Source: Luteibacter jiangsuensis
GTDB lineage: Bacteria > Pseudomonadota > Gammaproteobacteria > Xanthomonadales > Rhodanobacteraceae
Reading direction: 5' to 3'
Assembly: GCF_030812295.1 (NCBI RefSeq)
Contig: NZ_JAUSSK010000005.1
Span: forward strand, 457,772 to 521,771
Length of the DNA stretch: 64,000 bases
Shown: in pieces, positions 56,808-64,000 of the stretch
Layout of the letters: each line of letters starts with the position of its first letter
How positions within the stretch are numbered: position 1 is the stretch's first letter
Notes under the pieces: model-generated
Databases searched by the model: none
What the model was told of the DNA's origin: nothing
Seen by the model: only the letters and a program-made list of their open reading frames with translations
Translations under genes and position numbers: made by a program

Positions 56808-57163
56808 CAAAAGCTATTCCTGAACATTTCCGCTGTCAATAAATTTTGGCTCTAAATTGAAGACCTTGCGGACGCATAGCCCGGCCTTCCCTGCCATCGC
56901 CGAGGCGCATCCGCACCCAGCGCGACAAGCACCGCGGATATTTGGACATCTAAAACAAAACATACCGTGCAAACAAAACGGTTCAGCAAACACCTTAAAT
57001 AAAGGCATTTTTCGTTCGCTCTGGGAAACGACCAAGACAAGCGGCGATGCCAGACACCGTTCGTGAGACATCGCCCAAGAGGCCTCGTCAGGACCCTTCC
57101 CCGGGGATGAACGGAGTTCGACTGGGGGCAAAAATAATTTTTGCCGGACCCTCCCAAACGGAC
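56808..57163. other. AT-rich non-coding stretch upstream of metJ-H1
   Basis: No supportable gene. The stretch is distinctly AT-rich near 56835-56865 and 56945-57015 (AAATAAAGG, ACAAAACAT). It carries a near-perfect palindrome, GGCAAAAATAATTTTTGCC (57127-57145), whose half-sites could bind a dimeric regulator or form an RNA hairpin. Candidate promoter region for metJ-H1. Confidence 0.4.
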
Positions 57164-57192
57164 AAAAAAATGCCGGTCGAGGACGACCGGCA
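57164..57192 (-). terminator. Intrinsic terminator of gcvH
   Basis: On the minus strand, TGCCGGTCG, a 4-nt loop, CGACCGGCA, then seven T residues (the A-run 57164-57170 on the plus strand). It lies 24 nt beyond the gcvH stop, a textbook stem plus T-tract. Confidence 0.92.
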
Positions 57193-57216
57193 CCATGTTC
57201 GGGCTTGCCGAGGGGA

Positions 57217-57612
57217 TCAGTGGTCTTCGTTCTCGCTCAAGTGGGCGTATTCATCCGGACTGAGCAAAGTGTCGAGTTCGGCCTTGTCGGAGATCTCCAA
57301 CTTGAAGATCCAGCCGTCGCCGTAGGCGTCCTCGTTGATCGTCTCCGGCTTGTCGCTGAGCGAGTCGTTCACGGCGATCACCTTGCCGGAAACGGGAGCG
57401 TAGATATCGGACGCGGCCTTCACCGATTCGACGACGGCGACGCCGGCGCCAGCCGTGACTTCGCTGCCCACTTCCGGCAGCTCGACGTAGACCAGGTCGC
57501 CCAGCGCGACTTGCGCATGGTCGGAGATGCCGACGGTGACGGTACCGTCCTGCTCGACGCGGACCCATTCATGGGACTTCTGGAATTTCAAATCGCCGGG
57601 GATTTCGCTCAT
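57217..57612 (-). CDS. gcvH: Glycine cleavage system H protein
   Basis: A 131-aa lipoyl carrier protein starting at ATG 57612. The lipoyl-lysine motif [16 protein letters not shown] (about residues 60-75) and the [20 protein letters not shown] start are standard. It shuttles the methylamine group between P, T and L proteins. gcvT is 1.5 kb upstream on the same strand, but an opposite-strand gene lies between them, so gcvH must have its own promoter. Confidence 0.97.
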   Translation of the reverse strand: MSEIPGDLKFQKSHEWVRVEQDGTVTVGISDHAQVALGDLVYVELPEVGSEVTAGAGVAVVESVKAASDIYAPVSGKVIAVNDSLSDKPETINEDAYGDGWIFKLEISDKAELDTLLSPDEYAHLSENEDH

Positions 57613-57924
57613 GGGTATGCCTCGTTGTCTCGGGACGGTCGCTGATGTGACGGCCGATTGTACCGTTCTATGCGTTTCAGGAAAGCATTCGGACCGGTTG
57701 CGGGGTAAAAAGAAGACCCCCGTGGTGCGAGCCGGGGCGACACGCAGGCAGTTCGCCGACACGAACCCCACGCTTCCACCGACAGAAGACCGCCGGCACG
57801 GGCGACTACCTTGTCCGTGCGGCTCGACTTCGGCGACGCCGCATCGGCCTAACCCTCCCCTGCTACGAGGTGACAGCCCACATCCCCCGCGGTGCGAGCC
57901 GCGAACCAACATCAAGGACTACCC
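57613..57924. other. Divergent intergenic region with minus-strand hairpin
   Basis: 312 bases between gcvH (minus) and the exported unknown (plus). On the minus strand, about 57705-57740, CCCCG and CGGGG flank a 10-nt loop and are followed by TCTTCTTTTT, a weak terminator-like or attenuator-like structure in the gcvH leader. I looked for a glycine riboswitch and could not recognise its conserved cores. No gene or RNA is supported. Confidence 0.4.
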
Positions 57925-59079
57925 ATGAAACGGATCCTCAAGTTCACCCTCCTCGGCACGGCCCTCGCCCTCGCCCTTTCTTCACCTCTCATGGCCGCGG
58001 AGGTCACGTCGGTCAACCAGGCACGGGAAGAAACGGCGAAGGCCATCGCGGCCCTGGTCAACGATCCCACCTTCGACGCCACGCTTCGGGAACAACTGAG
58101 CAAGGGCAAGGCACCACTGGCCGACGTACTGCGCGACTATGCCGGGCATGGGACGCAAGCCAGGGAAAACGCGACGACCAGCTTGCGCGACCTGGAGCGG
58201 CAGGCCATTCGCCTGCGTGGCCTCGACGGCGCATTGGATGCCCTCTTCGATATTCGCGTGCATGGCGTGGACAAGAGCCAACCGATCACGAGCATCCGCG
58301 GCTTCTGGACCGCGACCGTCAGCAAGGACTTGACCACCGGCCAAAAGCAGATCGTGGCCTATGACCCCTCCGGGCGTGAGCAGCGGTTCTCGCTCGATGC
58401 GGCCCCGGACGTACCGATGTTGATCGTGGAGTCGGACAGCTCGGCGGCACTTCAGGCCGGCATGACTGTCATGAATGAGATCCTCCGCGACAGCGGCATG
58501 CAGGCCCCCACGGCCACCGGCAACTTGCGCGCGGTCAACACGTCGGAAGAACTGACGATCCTGCAGGAAGTCCGGCTGGAACACGACCACGAACCCAACA
58601 TCCAGGGCGACGCGGAGATCTTCGCCATCGTCTCCGGCGTGGCCCCGGACGGGACACCGCGACTCGTCACCAAGGACATGCCATGGCTGGACCACGACAA
58701 GCGTTGGTACAAGCCCGGCATGGACCTCATCAACTGGACGGACTACGGGACCAACTACGTCAACGTGCAGTTCTTCGAAGAAGACGGGAACACCAACTTC
58801 AAGGCACTCGCCGTGGCCGTCACCAAGGCGGTCGGTGACCTGGCGCTCGTCGTGTCTCCGGGCGCACCGCCTGCGCTGATCGTCGCCGGCGTATCGAAGG
58901 TAGGCGCCGAGATCCTCGGCGCCATGGATGAAAAGTGGTTCCAGAACGACGCCGACTACGTGGATTCCTTCTACGTGGTCGAACGCGGTGGCAAGTATGG
59001 CAGCGACGTAGCGCCGCTGGTCGGTGCGCGGGGCGAAGCCAAGATGGTGCTCGCGCCGTATGTCGTGAAGGCCCGGTGA
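57925..59079 (+). CDS. Hypothetical exported protein
   Basis: A 384-aa protein from ATG 57925 (AAGGA 6 nt upstream) with a signal peptide ending near LMAAEV. The N-terminal half is helical (VNQAREETAKAIAALVNDPT, LRDLERQAIRLRGL). The C-terminal half is a likely beta domain with WTATVSKDLTTGQKQIVAYD, VTKDMPWLDHDKRW and YVNVQFFEEDGNTN, followed by a hydrophobic Gly/Ala-rich segment (GAPPALIVAGVSKVGAEILG). It may belong to an uncharacterised DUF family (DUF3103-like is my weak guess). It lies between gcvT and gcvH on the opposite strand, which suggests insertion into a conserved pair. Function unknown. Confidence 0.75.
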   Translation: MKRILKFTLLGTALALALSSPLMAAEVTSVNQAREETAKAIAALVNDPTFDATLREQLSKGKAPLADVLRDYAGHGTQARENATTSLRDLERQAIRLRGLDGALDALFDIRVHGVDKSQPITSIRGFWTATVSKDLTTGQKQIVAYDPSGREQRFSLDAAPDVPMLIVESDSSAALQAGMTVMNEILRDSGMQAPTATGNLRAVNTSEELTILQEVRLEHDHEPNIQGDAEIFAIVSGVAPDGTPRLVTKDMPWLDHDKRWYKPGMDLINWTDYGTNYVNVQFFEEDGNTNFKALAVAVTKAVGDLALVVSPGAPPALIVAGVSKVGAEILGAMDEKWFQNDADYVDSFYVVERGGKYGSDVAPLVGARGEAKMVLAPYVVKAR

Positions 59080-59131
59080 AGTCGGTGGAGGGGGCCTCCA
59101 CGGCCCCCTCCGCTCCGGCGTCCAGAGCGGA

Positions 59132-60238
59132 TCAGTCGACGATGCCCGGCATCGGCTGGCCGTCACGGACAAACGGGAACTTCACCACGCGTACCGGCAC
59201 TTCACGGCCACGGATATCGACGCGCACCTGTCCCAGTTCGCTGGCGGGCACACGGGCGAACGCCACGGACTTGCCCAGGGTGGGTGCGAAACCGCCCGAA
59301 AGGATTTCACCCTCGCCGGCGGAGGTCAGCACCTTTTGCCCGTGACGCAGCACGCCCTTGTCGTCCATCACCAGCCCGACCATGACCCGCGGCACGCCCG
59401 CTGCCTTTTGTTTCTCGAGCGCGGCACGGCCGATGAAGTCGCGACCTTCGTCCAGCGAGATGGTCCAGGCCAGCGAAGCCTCCCATGGCGTCACCGTCTC
59501 GTCCATGTCCTGGCCGTAGAGGTTCATGCCCGCCTCGAGGCGCAGCGTATCGCGTGCACCCAATCCGGCCGGGGCAACGCCCGCCTCGCGCAGCAGGTTC
59601 CACAACTCCACCACGCGCGTGTCGGGCACCACCACTTCGAACCCGTCTTCGCCGGTGTAGCCGGTGCGGGCGAGGAACAAGGGCATGCCGTTCGGGCCTT
59701 CGATCTCGATGGCAGCGAACTTGCCGAGCTTGGTGGCCTTCTCGCGAGCTTCTTCGGGAAGCAGCCCGATCATCTTCGCGCGGGCGTTCGGGCCCTGCAC
59801 GGCGATCATGCCGAACTCGGGACGCTCGCGGACAGTGACGCCGAAGCTGGCCGCCTGCTTCTCGATCCAGGCAAGGTCCTTGGCGCGGGTCGCCGCGTTC
59901 ACGACCAGGCGGAAGAAATCCTCGCGGAGAAAATAAACGATGAGGTCGTCGATGACGCCGCCGTTTTCGTCAAGCATGCAGGTGTAGAGCGCCTTGCCGG
60001 ACTTGGCCAGCTTGTCGACGTTGTTGGCCACGAGCCTGCGAAGGAAGTCGCGGGTACGATCGCCGGTGAGGTCGACCACGGTCATGTGCGACACATCGAA
60101 CATGCCGGCGTCCTTGCGGACCGCATGATGCTCCTCGATCTGTGAGCCGTAGGCGATGGGCATGTCCCAGCCGCCGAAGTCGACCATGCGGGCGCCCAGC
60201 TCGCGGTGGGTGGCGTTGAGTGCGGTCTTGTCGGTCAT
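59132..60238 (-). CDS. gcvT: Glycine cleavage system aminomethyltransferase (T protein)
   Basis: A 368-aa THF-dependent T protein from ATG 60238. Motifs: the N-terminal [70 protein letters not shown] and the C-terminal [21 protein letters not shown]. It transfers the methylene group from the H-protein-bound intermediate to tetrahydrofolate. It converges with the exported unknown (52-nt gap), so it is now separated from gcvH. Confidence 0.97.
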   Translation of the reverse strand: MTDKTALNATHRELGARMVDFGGWDMPIAYGSQIEEHHAVRKDAGMFDVSHMTVVDLTGDRTRDFLRRLVANNVDKLAKSGKALYTCMLDENGGVIDDLIVYFLREDFFRLVVNAATRAKDLAWIEKQAASFGVTVRERPEFGMIAVQGPNARAKMIGLLPEEAREKATKLGKFAAIEIEGPNGMPLFLARTGYTGEDGFEVVVPDTRVVELWNLLREAGVAPAGLGARDTLRLEAGMNLYGQDMDETVTPWEASLAWTISLDEGRDFIGRAALEKQKAAGVPRVMVGLVMDDKGVLRHGQKVLTSAGEGEILSGGFAPTLGKSVAFARVPASELGQVRVDIRGREVPVRVVKFPFVRDGQPMPGIVD

Positions 60239-60326
60239 CGTCGTACCTTGCAGGGGAGTGGCGGCGGGTGCAGCCTGGCATTATCAGGCTCCTGGTGCTT
60301 CCAGTCCAAGCGCGGTCGCAACATCG

Positions 60327-60347
60327 ATCGCCGACCGGGTCGGCGAT
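60327..60347. repeat. Perfect hairpin in gcvT-mlaE divergent gap
   Basis: ATCGCCGACC (60327-60336) and GGTCGGCGAT (60338-60347) form a 10-bp stem around one base. The core CGCCGAC...GTCGGCG resembles the dispersed REP-like family. It lies between divergent gcvT and mlaE and might be an operator or a degenerate REP copy. Confidence 0.5.
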
Positions 60348-60378
60348 TTCGTGCGGTAGTCCTGCTAGCCTTTGGTGC

Positions 60379-61524
60379 ATGGCGACAGCACCACCCCTCC
60401 CCGGCTCGGCCACACTCACCCGCGACACGGGCGGATCGCGGCTGACCATCTCGGGCGACTGGACGCTGGCCCATTATTCCGACCTCCAACGCCGAGCCAA
60501 CGAGCTGGCCGGGTCGATCGATACCGGCATCGCCATCGACATCCACCAGCTGGGCGCCCTGGACACCTCGGGCGCCTTCGTCATCGCCGAATTGTTGGGC
60601 AGTTCGCGCACCCAGGCCCTGGCCCAGGACGACGCCCTTCCGCCAGCACGCCGCGCGCTGCTGAAGACCGTGGGCGATGCCATCGATACGTATTGCACCG
60701 GCGTGAAACAGCCTCGCGAAGCCGGTTTCGTCGCTACGCTGGAGCGCATCGGCAAGGCCATGCAGGGGTTCTGGAAGCAGACCGCCAAGCTGCTGGCCTT
60801 CATCGGCATCACCTTGCAGGGCTTCCTCGCCACGGTATGGAGGCCGCGCCGCTGGCGGGTCACTTCGCTGGTGTCACACATCGAGCAGACGGGCCTCGAT
60901 GCGGTGCCGATCCTCGCCCTGCTCTCCTTCATGGTCGGCTGCGTGGTTGCCTTCCTCGGCGCCACCGCGCTGGCGAGCTACGGCGCCAGCCTGTTCACGG
61001 TCGACCTGATCGGCTTCGCCTTCCTGCGCGAGTTCGGCGTGCTGCTCACCGCCATCCTGCTGGCGGGCCGAACGGCCAGTGCGTTCACGGCGCAGATCGG
61101 CTCGATGAAGGCCCGGGAGGAAATCGACGCCATACGGACCCTTGGCCTGGACCCGGTGGAACTGCTGGTGCTGCCACGCGTGCTGGCCCTGGTCGTGGCG
61201 CTGCCGCTGCTGACTTTCCTGGCGATGATCGCGGGGATCGTCGGTGGCGGGGTGGTCTGCATGGCGGTGCTCAAGATCTCGCCATCGATGTTCCTGTCGA
61301 TGTTCCAGGCGGACATCTCGCTCACCCAGTTCCTCGTCGGCATCGCCAAGGCACCTGTCTTCGCCTTCATGATCGCCGTGATCGGTTGCATGGAAGGCTT
61401 CAAGGTCTCCGGCAGCGCCCAATCCGTCGGCGAACACACCACCTCGGCCGTGGTGCAGTCGATCTTCGTGGTGATCCTGCTCGATGCGCTCGCCGCCCTC
61501 TTCTATATGGAGATGGACTGGTGA
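60379..61524 (+). CDS. mlaE: Phospholipid ABC transporter permease MlaE with N-terminal STAS domain
   Basis: A 381-aa protein from ATG 60379. The first ~105 residues are a STAS domain (GGSRLTISGDWTLAHYSDL, IDIHQLGALDTSGAFVIAEL), i.e. the MlaB module, fused to the MlaE permease (about 125-381) with FMVGCVVAFLGATALASYGA, LAGRTASAFTAQIGSMKARE and EEIDAIRTLGLDPVELLVLPR. In E. coli MlaB is a separate protein; the fusion is common in other proteobacteria. The stop overlaps the mlaF GTG start. It keeps outer-membrane lipid asymmetry with MlaF/D. Confidence 0.92.
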   Translation: MATAPPLPGSATLTRDTGGSRLTISGDWTLAHYSDLQRRANELAGSIDTGIAIDIHQLGALDTSGAFVIAELLGSSRTQALAQDDALPPARRALLKTVGDAIDTYCTGVKQPREAGFVATLERIGKAMQGFWKQTAKLLAFIGITLQGFLATVWRPRRWRVTSLVSHIEQTGLDAVPILALLSFMVGCVVAFLGATALASYGASLFTVDLIGFAFLREFGVLLTAILLAGRTASAFTAQIGSMKAREEIDAIRTLGLDPVELLVLPRVLALVVALPLLTFLAMIAGIVGGGVVCMAVLKISPSMFLSMFQADISLTQFLVGIAKAPVFAFMIAVIGCMEGFKVSGSAQSVGEHTTSAVVQSIFVVILLDALAALFYMEMDW

Positions 61525-62303
61525 CGCGAGAGACCGTCATCGAGGTCCGTGGGCTGGTCAACCGCTTCGGATCGCAGACCGTGCACGAGAACCTCGACCT
61601 CGACGTCTATCGGGGCGAGATCATCGGCATCGTCGGTGGTTCGGGTACCGGCAAGTCCGTGCTGCTGCGCACGATCATCGGGCTGGTGAGGCCGGTGGCC
61701 GGCGAGGTACGCGTGTTCGGCGAAGACCTGCTCGCCCTGTCCGACGAACGGCGATCCCAGGTGGAGCGCCGCTTTGGCGTGCTGTTCCAGAGTGGCGCGC
61801 TGTTCTCTTCTCTCACGGTGGCCGAGAACGTGGCCCTGCCCCTGGTCGAGCATGCGGGCCTGCCCCGCGTGGATGCGCAACGCCTGGCCGGGGTGAAGCT
61901 CGCCCTCGCCGGGCTGCCCGTGGATGCGGGCAGAAAATACCCGGCGCAGCTTTCCGGCGGCATGATCAAGCGGGCCGCCCTGGCGCGCGCGCTGGCCCTC
62001 GATCCGGAGATCCTGTTCCTCGACGAGCCCACCGCCGGGCTCGATCCGATCAGCGCCGCCGCCTTCGACAGCCTCATCGTGACCCTGCGCAACGCGCTGG
62101 GCCTCACGGTGTTCCTGGTGACGCACGACCTCGACACTTTGTATTCCACCTGCGACCGTGTCGCGGTGCTTTCGCAACGGCGTGTGCTGGCGGCCGCACC
62201 GATCGACGAAGTGGCGCGCACCGACGATGCCTGGGTCCAGGCTTATTTCAATGGGCCGCGCGGCCGCGCGGCCGCCCGCGTCGCTCATCCCGGCAAGGAC
62301 TGA
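61521..62303 (+). CDS. mlaF: Phospholipid ABC transporter ATP-binding protein MlaF
   Basis: A 260-aa ATPase starting at GTG 61521 (GTGA overlap with mlaE). Walker A GGSGTGKSVLLRT (about 37-49), Q-loop LFQSGALFSSLTV, signature QLSGGMIKRAALARALA, Walker B ILFLDEPTAGLDP and the switch His LVTHDLDTLYS are all intact. Its C-terminal tail is Arg/Ala-rich. mlaD follows 5 nt downstream. Confidence 0.95.
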   Translation: MTRETVIEVRGLVNRFGSQTVHENLDLDVYRGEIIGIVGGSGTGKSVLLRTIIGLVRPVAGEVRVFGEDLLALSDERRSQVERRFGVLFQSGALFSSLTVAENVALPLVEHAGLPRVDAQRLAGVKLALAGLPVDAGRKYPAQLSGGMIKRAALARALALDPEILFLDEPTAGLDPISAAAFDSLIVTLRNALGLTVFLVTHDLDTLYSTCDRVAVLSQRRVLAAAPIDEVARTDDAWVQAYFNGPRGRAAARVAHPGKD

Positions 62304-62308
62304 AGACC

Positions 62309-63247
62309 ATGGAAACCCGTGCCCATCATGTCTTGATAGGACTATTCACCGTCCTCGTCGTCCTCTTCGGCCTTGGCTTCGGCGTCTGGCTGGCAAAGGC
62401 GCATTCGGACCAGGAGTGGAATTACTACGACATCGTCTTCAACGAGGCGGTGACCGGTCTCTCCAAGGGGGGCGCCGTGCAGTACAACGGCATCCGCCTG
62501 GGCGACGTCATGCAATTGCGCCTGGACCCGGAAGATCCGCGCCGCGTGCTCGCCCGCGTCCGCGTGGAGGGCGACACGCCGCTGCGCAAGGATACCCATG
62601 CCAAGCTCGCCCTGACCGGGGTGACCGGCGTGGCGATCATCCAACTTTCCGGCGGCTCGCCGGGCAGCCCGCCGCTGGTGGGCCACGATGGCGAAGTGCC
62701 GGTGATCATCGCCGATCCATCGCCCTTCGCACGCATCCTGGCCAATGGCGAGGATCTCATCACCAATATCAACCAGGCGGCCGCGCGGGCCAGCGAATTG
62801 TTGTCCAAGGAAAACGTGCACCGGATCGAGAACACCCTCGATCACCTGGACAAGACCACGGGCGTGATCGCTGACGAGCGAGAGGACATCCGTTCCCTGA
62901 TCAAGCAGCTGGCCCTGGCCACCCAACAGGCCAACGACACGCTGGCCGAGAGCCGCACCCTGGTGCACAACGCCAACGGCCTCATCGATGGCCAGGGCAA
63001 GGCGACACTGGAAAGCGCACAGCGCGCGATGGCTTCACTGGAGCATTCGATGGCGTCGGTCGACCGCCTGCTCAACGACAACAACGATGCGATCAACGGC
63101 GGCGCCGCCAGCCTGGGCGAACTCGCGCCCGCGCTGCGCGAACTGCGCGACACGCTGGGCTCGCTGCGTTCCATCACGCGCCGCCTCGATGAGAATCCCA
63201 GCGGCTATCTGTTCGGCCGCGAAAAGACCAAGGAGTTCACCCCATGA
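62309..63247 (+). CDS. mlaD: MCE-domain protein MlaD
   Basis: A 312-aa protein with one N-terminal membrane helix (about 8-28, VLIGLFTVLVVLFGLGFGVW). The MCE domain follows (about 38-125) with FNEAVTGLSKGGAVQYNGIRLG and ALTGVTGVAIIQLSGGSPGSP. The remaining ~170 residues are mostly coiled coil with many Gln/Asn/Asp, longer than in E. coli MlaD (183 aa total). This extra coiled coil may reach further toward the outer membrane. Its stop overlaps the next gene (ATGA). Confidence 0.93.
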   Translation: METRAHHVLIGLFTVLVVLFGLGFGVWLAKAHSDQEWNYYDIVFNEAVTGLSKGGAVQYNGIRLGDVMQLRLDPEDPRRVLARVRVEGDTPLRKDTHAKLALTGVTGVAIIQLSGGSPGSPPLVGHDGEVPVIIADPSPFARILANGEDLITNINQAAARASELLSKENVHRIENTLDHLDKTTGVIADEREDIRSLIKQLALATQQANDTLAESRTLVHNANGLIDGQGKATLESAQRAMASLEHSMASVDRLLNDNNDAINGGAASLGELAPALRELRDTLGSLRSITRRLDENPSGYLFGREKTKEFTP

Positions 63248-63849
63248 GCCGTGCCCGCCTCGCCGCTCCGCTGGTTCTCGCGCTACTGACGGCGTGCTCG
63301 ATCCTGCCCAAGGCGGAAGCGCCACATATCTATACGTTGCCGGCCGCGCCCGGCGCTCGCCCCGCCTCGCCGGCACCGGTGAACTGGGCGCTGCGCATCG
63401 TGGCACCGAACGCGCCGCGCGCGCTGGACAACTCGCGCATCGCGGTGGTGCCGGAGTCGAACACCATCACGGTGTACGGCGGTGCCCGCTGGGCCGATAC
63501 CTCACCGCACCTCTTCCGCGAACGCCTGGCCGATGCGTTCCGCGATACCGGACGCGTCGCCGCGATCAGTACGGACGACAGCAACCTCGCGGCCGACTAC
63601 GAACTGGGCGGCGGGCTGGGCGCGTTCCAGACCGAATACGTGGGCGGCAAGCCGGAAGTGGTGATCCGCTACGACGCGGTGCTGGCGAATACACGCAAGC
63701 ACCAGATCGTGGGCAGCCGTCGCTTCGAGGTGCACGAGCCGGTCGATGGGAAGGAGGTACCGCGGGTAGTGGAGGCCTTTGGGCGGGCGATGGATAAGGT
63801 GTCGGCGGACGTGGCCGGGTGGACGTTGCAGACCGTGCCGGCGAAATAG
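63244..63849 (+). CDS. ABC-type transport auxiliary lipoprotein (PqiC-like)
   Basis: A 201-aa protein from ATG 63244 with a lipoprotein signal (LLTACS, cysteine at about residue 18). The body fits the PqiC/ABC-transport auxiliary fold: IYTLPAAP near the N-terminus, LRIVAPNAPRALDNSRIAVV, YGGARWADTSPHLFRERLAD, and an end helix. It replaces MlaC as the fourth gene of this operon. Likely an outer-membrane-anchored partner of MlaD. It is the last gene before the damaged window end. Confidence 0.88.
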   Translation: MSRARLAAPLVLALLTACSILPKAEAPHIYTLPAAPGARPASPAPVNWALRIVAPNAPRALDNSRIAVVPESNTITVYGGARWADTSPHLFRERLADAFRDTGRVAAISTDDSNLAADYELGGGLGAFQTEYVGGKPEVVIRYDAVLANTRKHQIVGSRRFEVHEPVDGKEVPRVVEAFGRAMDKVSADVAGWTLQTVPAK

Positions 63850-63865
63850 GTTGTCGCACAAGAGC

Positions 63866-63882
63866 ATCGCCGACAGGGTCGG
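63866..63882. repeat. Truncated REP-like element
   Basis: ATCGCCGACAGGGTCGG at 63866-63882 matches the first 17 bases of the dispersed REP-like unit; the expected CTCCCAC that normally follows is replaced by G/C homopolymers. Confidence 0.6.
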
Positions 63883-64000
63883 GGGGCCCCCCCCCCCCCC
63901 CCCCCCCCCGGGGGGGGCCCCCCCCCCCCGGGGGGGGTAGAGGGGGGGGGTTTGGGGGTGCCCCGGAGTTGTGGGGCCGCGACGCCGGCGGGCGCCCCCA
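63883..64000. other. Low-complexity G/C homopolymer tail, probable artefact
   Basis: From 63883 the sequence is dominated by runs of C and G (one C-run is more than 20 long), then irregular G-rich bases to the end. This is unlike anything else in the window and starts in mid-repeat. It is most likely a low-quality contig end rather than biology. No gene is called here. Confidence 0.75.

Noticed and set aside
56785..57000. Met boxes (AGACGTCT) in the metJ-H1 upstream region
   Set aside because: Only weak partial matches (for example GAAGACC and GGACGC) exist, not tandem 8-mers, so MetJ autoregulation cannot be claimed.
57613..57924. Glycine riboswitch upstream of gcvH
   Set aside because: I looked for the conserved aptamer cores on both strands and found none. 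Only a weak hairpin with T-rich tail is seen.
60239..60378. Glycine riboswitch upstream of gcvT
   Set aside because: Aside from a 10-bp hairpin resembling the REP-like core, none of the tandem-aptamer motifs is present.
63883..63950. G-quadruplex or regulatory G-tract at the end of the window
   Set aside because: The alternation of very long C and G runs right after a truncated repeat looks like base-calling failure, not a biological motif.

Overview
The window is 64 kb of GC-rich gammaproteobacterial chromosome, most likely from the order Xanthomonadales (Lysobacterales), family Rhodanobacteraceae (Luteibacter/Dyella-like). The markers are a fused aspartate kinase-diaminopimelate decarboxylase (lysAC), an adjacent murL/murD2 pair (the L-glutamate route to peptidoglycan known from Xanthomonas), and an rpoN-hpf-hprK-rapZ-EIIA-ptsH-ptsI regulatory PTS cluster. 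The genus is inferred; no rRNA or tRNA gene was recognised. Almost everything is dense housekeeping sequence with short intergenic gaps and many 4-nt start/stop overlaps.

Layout. 1-8757: 3' part of a very large Tc insecticidal-toxin A subunit (5' end outside the window) with an unusual C-terminal extension. 8971-10388: an orphan FliK-like/FlhB-C-like pair. 10495-16646 (minus): trmJ-lysAC-murL-murD2. 16781-18765: suhB and an exported phosphoesterase. 18768-21689 (minus): DUF2066 gene, AI-2E-type permease and hda, divergent from purMN and a DUF3108 gene (21821-24422). 24526-26081 (minus): ibaG-murA. 26259-36235: one long plus-strand run for LPS and regulation: kdsD-kdsC-lptC-lptA-lptB, rpoN-hpf, hprK-rapZ, EIIA-ptsH-ptsI. 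36527-40661: hydrolase-fadE divergent from a TetR gene. 40760-42553: GTP-dependent PEP carboxykinase. 42708-44644: ECF sigma factor, probable anti-sigma factor and a DUF4097 protein. 44703-48812: a putative outer-membrane protein and a GAF-GAF-GGDEF-EAL protein. 48819-54855: hslO, mtgA, glycosyltransferase, CBS protein, nucleotide-translocase-like carrier, serine hydrolase. 54891-60238: TonB-like protein, a MetJ-histone-H1-like fusion, gcvH, an exported unknown, gcvT. 60379-63849: an Mla-type phospholipid transport operon. The last ~120 bases are G/C homopolymers that look like assembly or sequencing artefact.

How the genes fit together. Envelope building dominates: KDO synthesis (kdsD, kdsC) and LPS export (lptC/A/B); peptidoglycan precursors (murA, murD2, murL, DAP/lysine metabolism) and a glycan polymerase (mtgA); phospholipid trafficking (mlaE/F/D plus lipoprotein). 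The rpoN-PTS block supplies a phosphorelay (EI to HPr to EIIA, HPr kinase, RapZ) with no sugar permease in the window, so its role is probably regulatory.

The most unusual items are the in-frame fusion of a MetJ methionine-repressor domain to a Lys/Ala-rich histone-H1-like tail, with a possible internal start for the tail alone; a similar Lys/Ala tail on a nearby exported serine hydrolase; the C-terminally extended TcA protein; and a dispersed family of REP-like inverted repeats (GTGGGAGCC...CGGCGAT) marking gene ends.
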